Source of the DNA: Candidatus Abyssobacteria bacterium SURF_5
Lineage (GTDB): Bacteria > Abyssobacteria > SURF-5
Length of the DNA: 42,402 bases
Reading direction: 5' to 3'
Assembly (NCBI GenBank): GCA_003598085.1
Contig: QZKU01000070.1
Span: 1-42,402 of the forward strand
Part shown: piece by piece, positions 7,915 to 16,068 of the stretch
Numbering within the stretch: position 1 is the stretch's first letter
Layout of the letters: each line of letters begins with the position of its first letter
Made by a program: the position numbers and the translations under genes
Notes under the pieces: generated by a model
What the model was told of the DNA's origin: nothing
Databases searched by the model: none
Seen by the model: only the letters and a program-made list of their open reading frames with translations

Positions 7915-8424
7915 TCATTTCGATTTCGAATCCGCACTCTTAGGGGCCGCGGCATGCAACGTAGACGCCTCACAAACGCATTCCGCGCGGCGACCGACCC
8001 GAAAGCAGTTGAACCGCTCAGCCCACGCCTCGATTCCCTCCGGGCACGACTCAAGGAATTCGACGAAAAGCGCGAGCCGGCGGGTAAGGTCCCCGGAAAT
8101 TGCGTGTTCAAGCCGACATGCTTGTTCTTCAGCTTCTGCTCTGCAGATTCCAAGGACCTTCGTAAGAAAATCATGCATCACCGTATGGCGCCGTACCACC
8201 CGTCTGGCCGCGATAAGACCCTTCGGAGTCAACGTGATAAACTCGTAAGGCTCATACTGAATTAGCCCTTTCTCAGCCAACGATTGAAGGGCGCCGGTTA
8301 CTGACGGGCGGGTAACCTTCATGCTCCGTGCGATGTCCTTCGACCGGACCGCCCTTTTCTTCAAGCCGATCTGGTAGATCGTTTCAAGATAATCTTCCTG
8401 GCTTGGGCTGAGAGGTGCCACCAT
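7915..8424 (-). CDS. DtxR/MntR family metal-dependent repressor
   Basis: A 169-residue regulator. The start at 8424 is fixed by AAGGAG just upstream; a longer frame to 8475 would run into the promoter. Residues 1-75 form a winged helix (SKDIARSMKVTRPSVTGALQ). Metal-binding positions are a mixture: D11 and E14 in EDYLETIY match the manganese site of MntR, while CRLEH near 96-100 matches the Cys-x-x-Glu-His site of iron-dependent DtxR. The dimerisation helix ERRL of DtxR appears as LTRRL. There is no SH3-like third domain, and the tail is serine and lysine rich. It probably represses its own promoter, because a dyad (8442-8457) sits directly after the -10 box. No metal transporter gene is adjacent. 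Confidence 0.92.
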   Translation of the reverse strand: MVAPLSPSQEDYLETIYQIGLKKRAVRSKDIARSMKVTRPSVTGALQSLAEKGLIQYEPYEFITLTPKGLIAARRVVRRHTVMHDFLTKVLGICRAEAEEQACRLEHAISGDLTRRLALFVEFLESCPEGIEAWAERFNCFRVGRRAECVCEASTLHAAAPKSADSKSK

Positions 8425-8441
8425 GTGCTTCTCCTTATGTA

Positions 8442-8486
8442 GTTGGGATTGCCAAACATAATATATGAAGACCAACTCGTTGTCAA
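8442..8486 (-). promoter_or_regulatory. promoter and operator of the DtxR-type gene
   Basis: On the minus strand TTGACA (8481-8486), a 17-base spacer and TATTAT (8458-8463) form an excellent promoter. Immediately downstream, over the expected start of transcription, lies the imperfect dyad GTTTGGCAATCCCAAC (8442-8457), with 5 of 6 arm positions paired. Its size and position suit a DtxR-family autoregulatory operator. Confidence 0.65.
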
Positions 8487-8578
8487 GTGGAAAATGCGAA
8501 CGGGCGAGAGGAGGGAGGGGCCGCAGGGGGGAACCGCCTGTGTCTACCGGCGATCTTTAGGGAACTTCATGGCAGGCA

Positions 8579-9973
8579 TCAACTGCCCACAGATTCCCTC
8601 CACTCGAAGTACGAGACCGCCTTCGCGTAGGCCGCGATCGCTTTCTCCGGGCTGGTGAAAAGAGGGTATCCCGCCGACTGCAGCGCGCGCGAGAACTCGA
8701 GATCGCCGGTGAAACCCGCAAGGCTGATCAGCAGGCAGGGCTTTCTCAGGTCTTTTCTGAGGTCGATCATGTATTGCAGATATTCCTGCTGGCCGCCCGG
8801 TGTGATTCCACCGCCGATCAGAAGGGTGACGTCAATGCTTTCATCTTTTTCGACAACCCGCAGCGAATCCGAATATAAAGAGATGATTCCCCACGGCGCC
8901 ACTCCGAGGTCGACTGGATTGCGGAAACTTGCCCCGGACGCCGGAACGAATTTCATCAACTCTTTGACTGTGCTCTTCTCCAGTTCCGGAAGCGAGAGAC
9001 CCGCCCTCTCCGCTGCGTCGGAAGCGGCGACTGCCGGACCGCCCGGCCCGGAAATAATGGCCATTCTCCTGCCGCCGACCCGGCCAAAATAATAAAGGGC
9101 TGTCGCGATGTCGATCATTTCCTCCAGTGAGCCTGCGCGGATTACGCCGGCTTGCCTGAAGGCCGCGTCCCATACCGCATCGGCGCCGGCAAGCGAACCG
9201 GTATGAGACGAAACGGCCCGCGCGCCCGCCGCGGTCGAGCCTGCTTTCCAGACAATCACCGGTTTGCGCGCGCTCGCCTCCCTGAGCGCAGCCATCAGGT
9301 TTCGGCCGTCGCGCGTCCCCTCAAGATAGGCCGTGATGACCGCCGTCTTGTCGTCGCGCGAGAGGTAATCGATGAAATCGCAGCTCGACAGGTCGCACTC
9401 GTTCCCGATGCTTACTACTTTGCTGAAACTCATTCCGCGCAGGGTCCCCATCATGGTGACGAATGCGCCCAACGAACCGCTCTGCGAGACGAACGCCAGC
9501 TTGCCCACGACCGACGGCATCGAGGGAAAGAAACCCAGCCCGGCCTCCGGGCTATACACGCCCATGCAGTTCGGCCCCACCAGCCGAACGCCGCCTTCGC
9601 GCGCCCTCTCCACCATGCGCCGCTCGCGCTCGAACCCCCGCCGTTCGCCGGTCTCACCGAAACCGGAGGTAAAAACGATGGCGGCCTTCACCCGCTTCTC
9701 GACACAATCCTCCATCACCCGCTCGATCTGCTCAACGCCGACCAAAAGGATCGCAAGGTCAACATCCGCCGGAATCGAGGCCAGGGAAGGATACGCCTTC
9801 AGCCCGAGTATCGAGTCCGCGCTGGGATTCACCGGAAAAATCTCGCCCTTAAAACCCGGGTCCAGCAGCGCCTGCAGAAACACGAGGCCCGGCTTGAACG
9901 TCCGCGGCGCGCCGACAACGGCGACCGTTTTCGGCAAAAAGACCGCTTCCATTTGGTCAATTGTATAACTCAT
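8579..9973 (-). CDS. acyl-CoA synthetase (ADP-forming), alpha subunit
   Basis: A 464-residue protein of the succinyl-CoA-synthetase superfamily, corresponding to the CoA-binding and ligase domains of ADP-forming acetyl-CoA synthetase. Residues 8-100 are a Rossmann-type CoA-binding domain (TVAVVGAPR), VGPNCMGVY near 132-140 is typical, and H257 in SSHTGSLAG matches the active-site histidine that carries phosphate. These enzymes make ATP from acyl-CoA, giving acid plus CoA, and in anaerobes commonly finish the oxidation of 2-oxoacids. The ATP-grasp beta subunit that accepts the phosphate is missing from this polypeptide and from the window, so activity would need a partner encoded elsewhere. 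It could serve the acyl-CoA products of the IorAB enzyme further along, which is inference. Confidence 0.88.
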   Translation of the reverse strand: MSYTIDQMEAVFLPKTVAVVGAPRTFKPGLVFLQALLDPGFKGEIFPVNPSADSILGLKAYPSLASIPADVDLAILLVGVEQIERVMEDCVEKRVKAAIVFTSGFGETGERRGFERERRMVERAREGGVRLVGPNCMGVYSPEAGLGFFPSMPSVVGKLAFVSQSGSLGAFVTMMGTLRGMSFSKVVSIGNECDLSSCDFIDYLSRDDKTAVITAYLEGTRDGRNLMAALREASARKPVIVWKAGSTAAGARAVSSHTGSLAGADAVWDAAFRQAGVIRAGSLEEMIDIATALYYFGRVGGRRMAIISGPGGPAVAASDAAERAGLSLPELEKSTVKELMKFVPASGASFRNPVDLGVAPWGIISLYSDSLRVVEKDESIDVTLLIGGGITPGGQQEYLQYMIDLRKDLRKPCLLISLAGFTGDLEFSRALQSAGYPLFTSPEKAIAAYAKAVSYFEWRESVGS

Positions 9974-10086
9974 CGTAAAGCCTTCCTACGCGACAGACAT
10001 GAACGTGCGAGAGGGGGTTGGGATGTTCTTGTAATAGACGAATGGCATAGTAGCATACGAACCTCAGGATTTCAATGGTCCCGGTC

Positions 10087-10147
10087 GGATAGCTGGATAG
10101 CTGGCTTGACTTTTCATGAATAGACTGTTAGACTGGTCTTAGACTGG
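10087..10147 (+). promoter_or_regulatory. promoter and repeat-rich operator of the toxin-antitoxin operon
   Basis: Two tandem copies of GGATAGCT (10087-10102) are followed by a promoter, TTGACT (10106-10111), 17 bases, TAGACT (10129-10134). Three copies of TAGACTG lie at 10121, 10129 and 10140. The repeats overlap the -10 box and the start region, so they are good candidates for the site where antitoxin or the complex represses the operon. GGAGG (10151-10155) lies downstream, eight bases before the ATG. Confidence 0.6.
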
Positions 10148-10162
10148 TTAGGAGGAAAGCTA

Positions 10163-10399
10163 ATGCATAAGGTGGGCGCTTATGAAGCAAAAACAAACCT
10201 TCCCAAACTCCTCGAACGTGTGGCCAAAGGCGAACGCATAACCATTACCAAACACGGCGTTCCCGTTGCAACACTCCAACCCGCAGATTCCGCAAAGAAA
10301 GCCGTGCCGGAAACCATTGCACAGGTAAAACAGTTTCGCCGGGGCCATCGGCTGGCTGGATTATCGATACGAGCCATGATTGACGAGGGAAGACGGTGA
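10163..10399 (+). CDS. type II antitoxin, Phd/YefM family
   Basis: A 78-residue antitoxin. The N-terminus MHKVGAYEAKTNLPKLLERV and the following KGERITITKHGVPVATL are the hallmark DNA-binding fold of Phd/YefM antitoxins. The C-terminal 30 residues should be the unstructured toxin-binding tail. It neutralises the PIN-domain toxin encoded next and represses the shared promoter. Its stop codon overlaps the toxin start (TGATG at 10397-10401), which couples translation. AGGAGG upstream gives a strong ribosome site, consistent with antitoxin being made in excess. Confidence 0.92.
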   Translation: MHKVGAYEAKTNLPKLLERVAKGERITITKHGVPVATLQPADSAKKAVPETIAQVKQFRRGHRLAGLSIRAMIDEGRR

Positions 10400-10830
10400 T
10401 GACTGCAAGATTCGTTGTCGATAATTCTGTAATAATGGCCTGGTGTTTCGAGGACGTGGGAGATCGGTTTGCGGAAGCCGTTCTAGAGAGCCTCGAAACG
10501 TGTGAGGCGGTTGTTCCTGCCATTTGGCCGCTTGAGGTTGGTAATGTCCTGCTCGTGGCGGAGCGAAAAAAGCGCCTGAGTCAGGCAGATGTCATCCGAT
10601 TCGTATCCCTCCTCTATGATCTTCCGATCGTAATTGAACAGGAAACGCCCGAGAGAATGCTCAAGGAGATTCTGGCGCTGGCGAGAGAACAGCACCTCAC
10701 AACTTATGATGCTTCCTATCTCGATCTCGCGATGAGATTGGGGTTGCCGATTGCAACACGCGACCAGTCCCTCTCCAAAGCTGCAAAGAAAAGCCGCGTC
10801 CCTGCCTTTGACCCGGCAAAACTTGCATAA
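10399..10830 (+). CDS. vapC: VapC-type PIN-domain ribonuclease toxin
   Basis: A 143-residue PIN-domain protein, predicted to be a magnesium-dependent endoribonuclease that stops growth by cutting tRNA or rRNA when antitoxin is degraded. The acidic active-site residues are in place: D8 in FVVDNS, E46 in WPLEVGN, D104 in LTTYDASYLDLA, and D122 in ATRDQSL. I use the ATG at 10399, which overlaps the antitoxin stop; a GTG three bases earlier is possible. The pairing of a PIN toxin with a Phd-type antitoxin is common. Stabilisation of the surrounding region is a usual consequence of such pairs. Confidence 0.93.
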   Translation: MTARFVVDNSVIMAWCFEDVGDRFAEAVLESLETCEAVVPAIWPLEVGNVLLVAERKKRLSQADVIRFVSLLYDLPIVIEQETPERMLKEILALAREQHLTTYDASYLDLAMRLGLPIATRDQSLSKAAKKSRVPAFDPAKLA

Positions 10831-10883
10831 TGCAGATACCAACCGTAAGCGAAGCGGAACTGGCTGAGTGTCCACTATGCGCG

Positions 10884-12059
10884 CTATCGCGCCTCATCCG
10901 GTGGCAACAGCATTGCCTGTCGAAGTCTTGCCACAAGTGACGGCTTGCTCTTATGTTTAAAGTAAAGACTTGCCATCTGCCGCAAAAACTCTGAACTGGC
11001 ATCTGCCCGAATTGCCAGGTCCCGCAGGTCCTGAAGCAAGCACACCGCTTCGTCGTACTCTTTGGGTTGTCTGCATGAAATCAAGTCTGCGACCTTGATC
11101 CAAAGTTGCGCTTCACTGCCCGCGAGCGACTGCAGCCTTCCTTCACGGGCCTCGGCCTTTGCTCGCTCTTGTTGTTCAAGTTCCTTCGCCTTTCGCTCCG
11201 CCTCCTGCTTCTGCCGCTCTTCCGCGATGGATTCGGCCCGATTCATGAGCCGACCCGAATTTCGCGGACGACGTCGTCGAGAGGCTTTTGGGGATCGCTT
11301 CTGAGCAAGAATCTCGTGCATCGCGCGCTGTTTCAGTTCGGCGGTGACGTGGGAACTCTCGCCGCTGAGCAATTGTGTGAGAGCTTCTTCCTTCTCTTTT
11401 AATGGCAACTTTGTCACCCATTTTCTGATGTCTTTCTTCGACAAAGTCCACTCGACTCTTTGCTCACTCTCCCCGGCGGCCGCATCGATCAAATCCGGTT
11501 CAATGTCGAGAAACTCCACAAAGGTTCGCAGCTGAGTATTCAATTTTCCCAATCCTGGAGGAATAGGCGGTTCCTCGCATTCTTCATCCACGACGCCCTC
11601 CTGGACTGCCCGCAGCCACGCGAGGTAAAGGCAACGATGGTCCCCGAGCATCAGATCAGAGCGCAACTGTATCAGACGCTCAAGCCAGCCCTCACCCTCG
11701 ACCCAATCGTCTCTGTCCACCTCTTCGGCGCTGAAGGAGAGGATGAGAAGGTCATCTTTCGTATGATAGTCCAGGGTTTCATCGGTGCAGTATCCCGACA
11801 CTGTGTCAGGATCGAGCAACCGTATCGGGATACGGAACATCAGCCATCGGCTTCCCCAATTGCTCATGTAGAGAAAGGCATCGAAGTACTTCTCCATCCA
11901 CATATGTGGATCGCCCTTGAAACTGCCCCAATTGTAGAAGTTATTAAACGAAATCGGCGTGATCTCAGCCCTGCTCGAGGAAGAGCGCAACTCCTCCATC
12001 TGTTCCACGGTCAAAGGGCGATCTAGTGCTCGAAACTCGTAGAATTGGTACTCGCTCAT
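10884..12059 (-). CDS. conserved hypothetical with basic coiled-coil centre
   Basis: A 391-residue cytoplasmic protein of a conserved but uncharacterised family. The N-terminus (MSEYQFYEFRALDRPLT, then NWGSFKGDPHMWMEKYFDA) and the C-terminal repeat-like helices (FLRQMASLYFKHKSKPSL) are recognisable in that family, whose members often lie near SWIM zinc-finger genes; none is present here. Residues about 255-315 are a highly charged Arg/Glu/Ala coiled coil. No catalytic motif is evident. GGAG sits seven bases from the ATG and a promoter lies at 12119-12147, so it is a single-gene unit. It ends close to the toxin gene on the other strand. Confidence 0.75.
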   Translation of the reverse strand: MSEYQFYEFRALDRPLTVEQMEELRSSSSRAEITPISFNNFYNWGSFKGDPHMWMEKYFDAFLYMSNWGSRWLMFRIPIRLLDPDTVSGYCTDETLDYHTKDDLLILSFSAEEVDRDDWVEGEGWLERLIQLRSDLMLGDHRCLYLAWLRAVQEGVVDEECEEPPIPPGLGKLNTQLRTFVEFLDIEPDLIDAAAGESEQRVEWTLSKKDIRKWVTKLPLKEKEEALTQLLSGESSHVTAELKQRAMHEILAQKRSPKASRRRRPRNSGRLMNRAESIAEERQKQEAERKAKELEQQERAKAEAREGRLQSLAGSEAQLWIKVADLISCRQPKEYDEAVCLLQDLRDLAIRADASSEFLRQMASLYFKHKSKPSLVARLRQAMLLPPDEAR

Positions 12060-12118
12060 TTCTCACTCCAGCTTGCAATCTCGTGAGGAAAAACGTCGTC
12101 CAAATTGGTTGCCGAAAC

Positions 12119-12147
12119 ATTATATTCATGCGTGCGATTTTATACAA
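12119..12147 (-). promoter_or_regulatory. promoter of the 391-residue hypothetical gene
   Basis: Minus strand TTGTAT (12142-12147), a 17-base spacer and a perfect TATAAT (12119-12124) lie about 60 bases upstream of the start codon at 12059. Confidence 0.6.
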
Positions 12148-12265
12148 GGCGTTTCCGAACCGTTTTTTCTGCCCTCCCCCAGGATGTGCGGTCCGCATGT
12201 TTTCAGACGTTTCCGTACTGCAGGGACATCTGTACCGCCTGAAGTGAATTCGTCTGCAAGCTCCC

Positions 12266-12295
12266 TTGCGCGTCATCCCGCCATTGTGTTAGAAT
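12266..12295 (+). promoter_or_regulatory. possible promoter of the MFS gene
   Basis: TTGCGC (12266-12271), an 18-base spacer and TAGAAT (12290-12295) end only 15 bases before the ATG at 12311. No ribosome site is visible between them. If this promoter is used the message is almost leaderless. Confidence 0.35.
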
Positions 12296-12310
12296 CACCC
12301 CCGATTTCCC

Positions 12311-13606
12311 ATGACCACAACAATATCCGAAACTCAGCGCAGATTCACGTACTACCGGTGGCTGATTTTCAGCATTCTGGCGCTGGGATACGTCCTCGTC
12401 TATTTCCACCGCCTGTCGCCCGGTGTGATGGCGCTTGATCTCATGGAATCCTTCGGGGTCGGCGCGACCGTCGTCGGCATTCTCGGATCGGCCTACTTCT
12501 ACCCGTATGCGATCATGCAGCTGCCGGCCGGATTGCTGTCGGACTCGCTCGGCCCGCGCAAGAGCGTCACCATTTTCCTCATTATCGCCGCTGCGGGCGC
12601 AACTCTCTTTGCGCTCTCGCCGAACATCCAGACCGCAATTGCGGCGCGCGTGCTCGTGGGTCTCGGCGTTTGCATGGTTTTCGTGCCGGCGCTCAAGATA
12701 CTCTCGCAGTGGTTCACCCGCGGCGAGTTCTCCATGATGACCGCCATCCTGAACGCAATGGGCGGCGTCGGAGTCCTCATAGCCGCGGCGCCGCTCGCGT
12801 TCCTGACGGAAAGGATTGGATGGAGGAATTCGTTCTTCGCAATCGGAGCCGCCACCCTTGTGCTCGCGCTTGTCGTTTGGAAGTGGGTGAGAAACCGGCC
12901 AGATGAGGTGGGCCTGCCACCTATCATTGTTGGCGATGAAACATCCCGGGATGCGGTGAAGGCGATCCCCCTCGTTAGCGGCATGCTCCTGGTTCTGCAA
13001 AACGGCCGCTTCTGGGCGATCGCGATATGGTTCTTTTTCAACTGCGGGGTTTTCTTCGGACTCGGCGGGTTGTGGGGCGGCCCGTACTTGATGCAGGTCT
13101 ACGGTTTGAGCAAGACCCAGGCCGGCGGCATCCTCAACATGCTGGCGGTCGGCCTGATCATCGGAAGTCCGGTCCTGAGCACGCTCTCAGATCGAGTGTT
13201 TCGGAGCAGAAAAAAGGTCATGCTCCTGAGCGCGCTGGCGTTGTGCCTCACGCTGCTGTTGCCGGTCATCTCCACTGACAGGCTCCCTTTCCCGCTCCTC
13301 TATGTATTGTTCTATTCAATTGGCATGTTCTCGGCCGCAATCGTGGTGATTGCATTTACGGCTACCAAGGAACTCTTTCCGCTTGAGATAGCCGGTACTT
13401 CGGTGGGAACCGTCAACCTGTTTCCTTTCGCGGGCGGCGCGGCTTTTCAGCCGCTTTTGGGATATATTTTGGCGAGATTCACAGGAGAGTCGAATGCTGC
13501 CGGCTATCGCGCCGTTTTTATCGCGTGTTTCATCTCAGCAGTAATTGCCCTTATTTCGATCTCCCTGATGAAAGAGACGCTTGTCAGCAAACCGGAAACG
13601 AAATGA
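12311..13606 (+). CDS. major facilitator superfamily transporter
   Basis: A 431-residue inner-membrane carrier with about twelve predicted helices. The A-type motif between helices 2 and 3 is present (GLLSDSLGPRKSV), and a related copy follows the central loop (LSDRVFRSRKKV). The FHRLSPGVMALDL segment near the start is typical of the NarK/oxalate-antiporter-like branch of MFS proteins. It probably exchanges or takes up an organic or inorganic anion, but the substrate cannot be told from sequence. It converges on the arylsulfatase gene with a gap of 19 bases. No Shine-Dalgarno sequence is seen before the ATG, which is unusual in this window. Confidence 0.9.
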   Translation: MTTTISETQRRFTYYRWLIFSILALGYVLVYFHRLSPGVMALDLMESFGVGATVVGILGSAYFYPYAIMQLPAGLLSDSLGPRKSVTIFLIIAAAGATLFALSPNIQTAIAARVLVGLGVCMVFVPALKILSQWFTRGEFSMMTAILNAMGGVGVLIAAAPLAFLTERIGWRNSFFAIGAATLVLALVVWKWVRNRPDEVGLPPIIVGDETSRDAVKAIPLVSGMLLVLQNGRFWAIAIWFFFNCGVFFGLGGLWGGPYLMQVYGLSKTQAGGILNMLAVGLIIGSPVLSTLSDRVFRSRKKVMLLSALALCLTLLLPVISTDRLPFPLLYVLFYSIGMFSAAIVVIAFTATKELFPLEIAGTSVGTVNLFPFAGGAAFQPLLGYILARFTGESNAAGYRAVFIACFISAVIALISISLMKETLVSKPETK

Positions 13607-13625
13607 TCTGATATCCCGCCGGGCC

Positions 13626-15974
13626 TCACTGCCGCGCCATCGCTATGCGCTTTTCAGCTTCGGCATCCTGTATCGGCCTGCCGCTTACATCCACGACAAC
13701 CTTGTGAATTGTCCCGGTGAAGCGGAATTCGCCGGAATAATCCGGCGTCACGGGTGAGCCCGGAGCACGCCCGCAGGAAAGCACTCCGGCCAGCCCGAAC
13801 GTGAGCGGAACCGTCATCGGCAATTCGAGCTGTCCAGCCTGCATTCGGTCAATGTAAAGCCTGGCTATTCCAGGTGCGCCTCTGCCGTTCAAGATATCAG
13901 CATCTCCCGTGGGTTTAAATTCAAAGTGCACTTTATGTCGTCCCGCCGTCATCTTTCGCTTGGACTCGACCGTCCAGAGTTCTTTGCCCAGGAAATTGTA
14001 GGCGTAGCGAAGCTTCCCATCCTTGATGTAAAAAGAGTAGCCGCCGTCAAGTCCGCCTGCAGCAAGCAATACTCCGTCGGCGCCGCCCTTCGGCACTTCT
14101 ATTTCGGCTGTGATAATGTGCGCACGGTTAAAGAGGCGGGCGGTTGCAAGCGGGGGCACGCTCTGTGTGCCGGGATAATAGGTATACGTCTCCTTTTCGC
14201 CTGAAACAAGCGGACGCTCATCGAGAGCGCGCATCGCGCCTCTTCCGTCAATCGGCAAAACATTATATTTGCCCGCTTCAAAATACCACTTCTGAACCAT
14301 CTCGCGCAGCTTCTCGGGGTTCTTTTCGGCAAGGTTATGATTTTCCGTAAAGTCCTCGGCCACGTGATACAATTCCCAATGAGTCGCGTCGAGCTCCGCG
14401 AGCGCCTCAGCCGACAGGAATGAGCCGAACGGCCTCCCCGCCTCCGCAAAAGAAGTACCCGGCCACGGACAGACCGCGCGCCAGCCGTCGTGATAGATGG
14501 AGCGGTGTCCGATCATTTCGAAGTATTGCGTGAGGTGTTTTGTCGGCGCGTTTGGGTCATCAAACGTGTGGGCCAAACTTACTCCATGTATGGGCGATTG
14601 CACAGCGCCTTTAATCACGGAGGGACCCTCAATGTTCAGAGCAGCCAGTATCGTTGGCATCATGTCGATGGCATGGACGTATTGGGTGCGAATTTCACCA
14701 TGGCTCTTGATCCCACTCGGCCAGCACACGATAAACGGGTCGCTGATGCCGCCGCGATATGTCTCTCGTTTCCAGCGACGAAAGGGCGTGTCTCCGGCCC
14801 ATGCCCAGCCCCACGGGTAATGATTAAAGTATTTGGGGCCGCCCAGTTCATCCATCGCGTTGAGATTATCTTCAACAGATTCGGGAATCAAATTGAAAAA
14901 TAGCGTCTCGTTCACCGAGCCGTTCGCGCCGCCCTCGGCACTGGCGCCGTTGTCGGAAATGAGCATGATCAGCGTATTGTCAAATTCGCCGATCTCTTTC
15001 AGGAATCGTATTATGCGACCAATGTGATGATCGGTGTGAGTGAGGAATCCTGCATAGACCTCCATCATCCGCGCAAACAGACGCTTTTCCTCCGCTGAAC
15101 ATTGATCCCAGGGCTTCACGTCCGGGTCGTGCCGGGAAAGCTCGGCCTCTCGCGGCACAATGCCAAGTTCCTTCTGCTTCTTGAAGACCTCGTCCCGATA
15201 AGCTTCCCATCCGCCATCGAACTTGCCTTTGTATCTGTCAACCCATTCCTTCGGGACGTGGTGAGGAGCGTGTTGAGCGCCGGGGCAGAAGTACATGAAG
15301 AACGGCTTGTCAGGAGCCACCTGTTTCGTATCGGCAATGAAACTGATCGCCTTGTCAGCCAGGTCCTCAGTCAAATGATATCCTTCTTCGGGCGTTCGAT
15401 TCGGCTTGACTTGATGGTTGTCATAGACCAAATCAGGATAATACTGGTGGGTGTCGCCCCCCATGAATCCGTAAAAACGTTCAAAACCCCGGCCGAGCGG
15501 CCAGCGATCATATGGCCCGGCCGCGGAAACCTGCTCCGCCGGCGTCAGATGCCATTTGCCGACCGCAAATGTGCTATAACCCTTCTGCAGAAGAATCTCC
15601 GAAAGAAAACCGTTCTCAAACGGAATATAACCGTTACTGCCCGGATATCCCGTCGCTCCTTCCGTAATACAGGCCATGGCATTGAAGTGATGATTGCGGC
15701 CCGTCAAAATGCAGGAGCGCGTCGGCGAGCAGAGGGCCGTTGTTTGCATGTTGTTGTAACACAGCCCTCTTGCAGCCAAACCATCAATGTTGGGTGTCTC
15801 GATAGGACTGCCGTAGCATCCGATCTGTCCGAAGCCCGTATCATCAAGAACGATAAACAAAACGTTCGGAGCGTGGCTTCTCGATTGGACTCGCTCGGGC
15901 CATGCCGGCGAAGAGGCATCTATCGTGCCTCCGATAACGCCGCTGAATGCTGTTCCCGACTTGTATTCTTGCAT
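13626..15974 (-). CDS. type I arylsulfatase
   Basis: A 782-residue sulfatase of the alkaline phosphatase superfamily that would hydrolyse sulfate esters. The core is at the N-terminus: metal ligands D44 and D45 in LDDTGFG, and the formylglycine signature CSPTR at 82-86 followed by LTGR at 90-93. C82 must be oxidised to formylglycine. The middle (DNGASAEGG) supplies further metal ligands, and the last 180 residues form a concanavalin-like beta-sandwich. There is no signal peptide, so it is predicted to be cytoplasmic, and no maturase gene (formylglycine enzyme or radical-SAM anSME) is in the window. It lies downstream of iorAB on the same strand after 94 bases and may be co-transcribed, though a link in function is not obvious. 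Confidence 0.92.
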   Translation of the reverse strand: MQEYKSGTAFSGVIGGTIDASSPAWPERVQSRSHAPNVLFIVLDDTGFGQIGCYGSPIETPNIDGLAARGLCYNNMQTTALCSPTRSCILTGRNHHFNAMACITEGATGYPGSNGYIPFENGFLSEILLQKGYSTFAVGKWHLTPAEQVSAAGPYDRWPLGRGFERFYGFMGGDTHQYYPDLVYDNHQVKPNRTPEEGYHLTEDLADKAISFIADTKQVAPDKPFFMYFCPGAQHAPHHVPKEWVDRYKGKFDGGWEAYRDEVFKKQKELGIVPREAELSRHDPDVKPWDQCSAEEKRLFARMMEVYAGFLTHTDHHIGRIIRFLKEIGEFDNTLIMLISDNGASAEGGANGSVNETLFFNLIPESVEDNLNAMDELGGPKYFNHYPWGWAWAGDTPFRRWKRETYRGGISDPFIVCWPSGIKSHGEIRTQYVHAIDMMPTILAALNIEGPSVIKGAVQSPIHGVSLAHTFDDPNAPTKHLTQYFEMIGHRSIYHDGWRAVCPWPGTSFAEAGRPFGSFLSAEALAELDATHWELYHVAEDFTENHNLAEKNPEKLREMVQKWYFEAGKYNVLPIDGRGAMRALDERPLVSGEKETYTYYPGTQSVPPLATARLFNRAHIITAEIEVPKGGADGVLLAAGGLDGGYSFYIKDGKLRYAYNFLGKELWTVESKRKMTAGRHKVHFEFKPTGDADILNGRGAPGIARLYIDRMQAGQLELPMTVPLTFGLAGVLSCGRAPGSPVTPDYSGEFRFTGTIHKVVVDVSGRPIQDAEAEKRIAMARQ

Positions 15975-16068
15975 GATTCGATCCTTTTCCGGCAGACTTG
16001 CTCACGTTACAGAAGGGGTGGACGAGCTAAATAACACACGACATGATCTTGCGCGGCTTCAAAACGTC

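Noticed and set aside
7608-8174. 188-codon minus-strand frame overlapping the DtxR-type gene
   Set aside because: Its upstream half overlaps the regulator in another phase and the rest overlaps the small helical gene; composition is arginine-rich shadow sequence.
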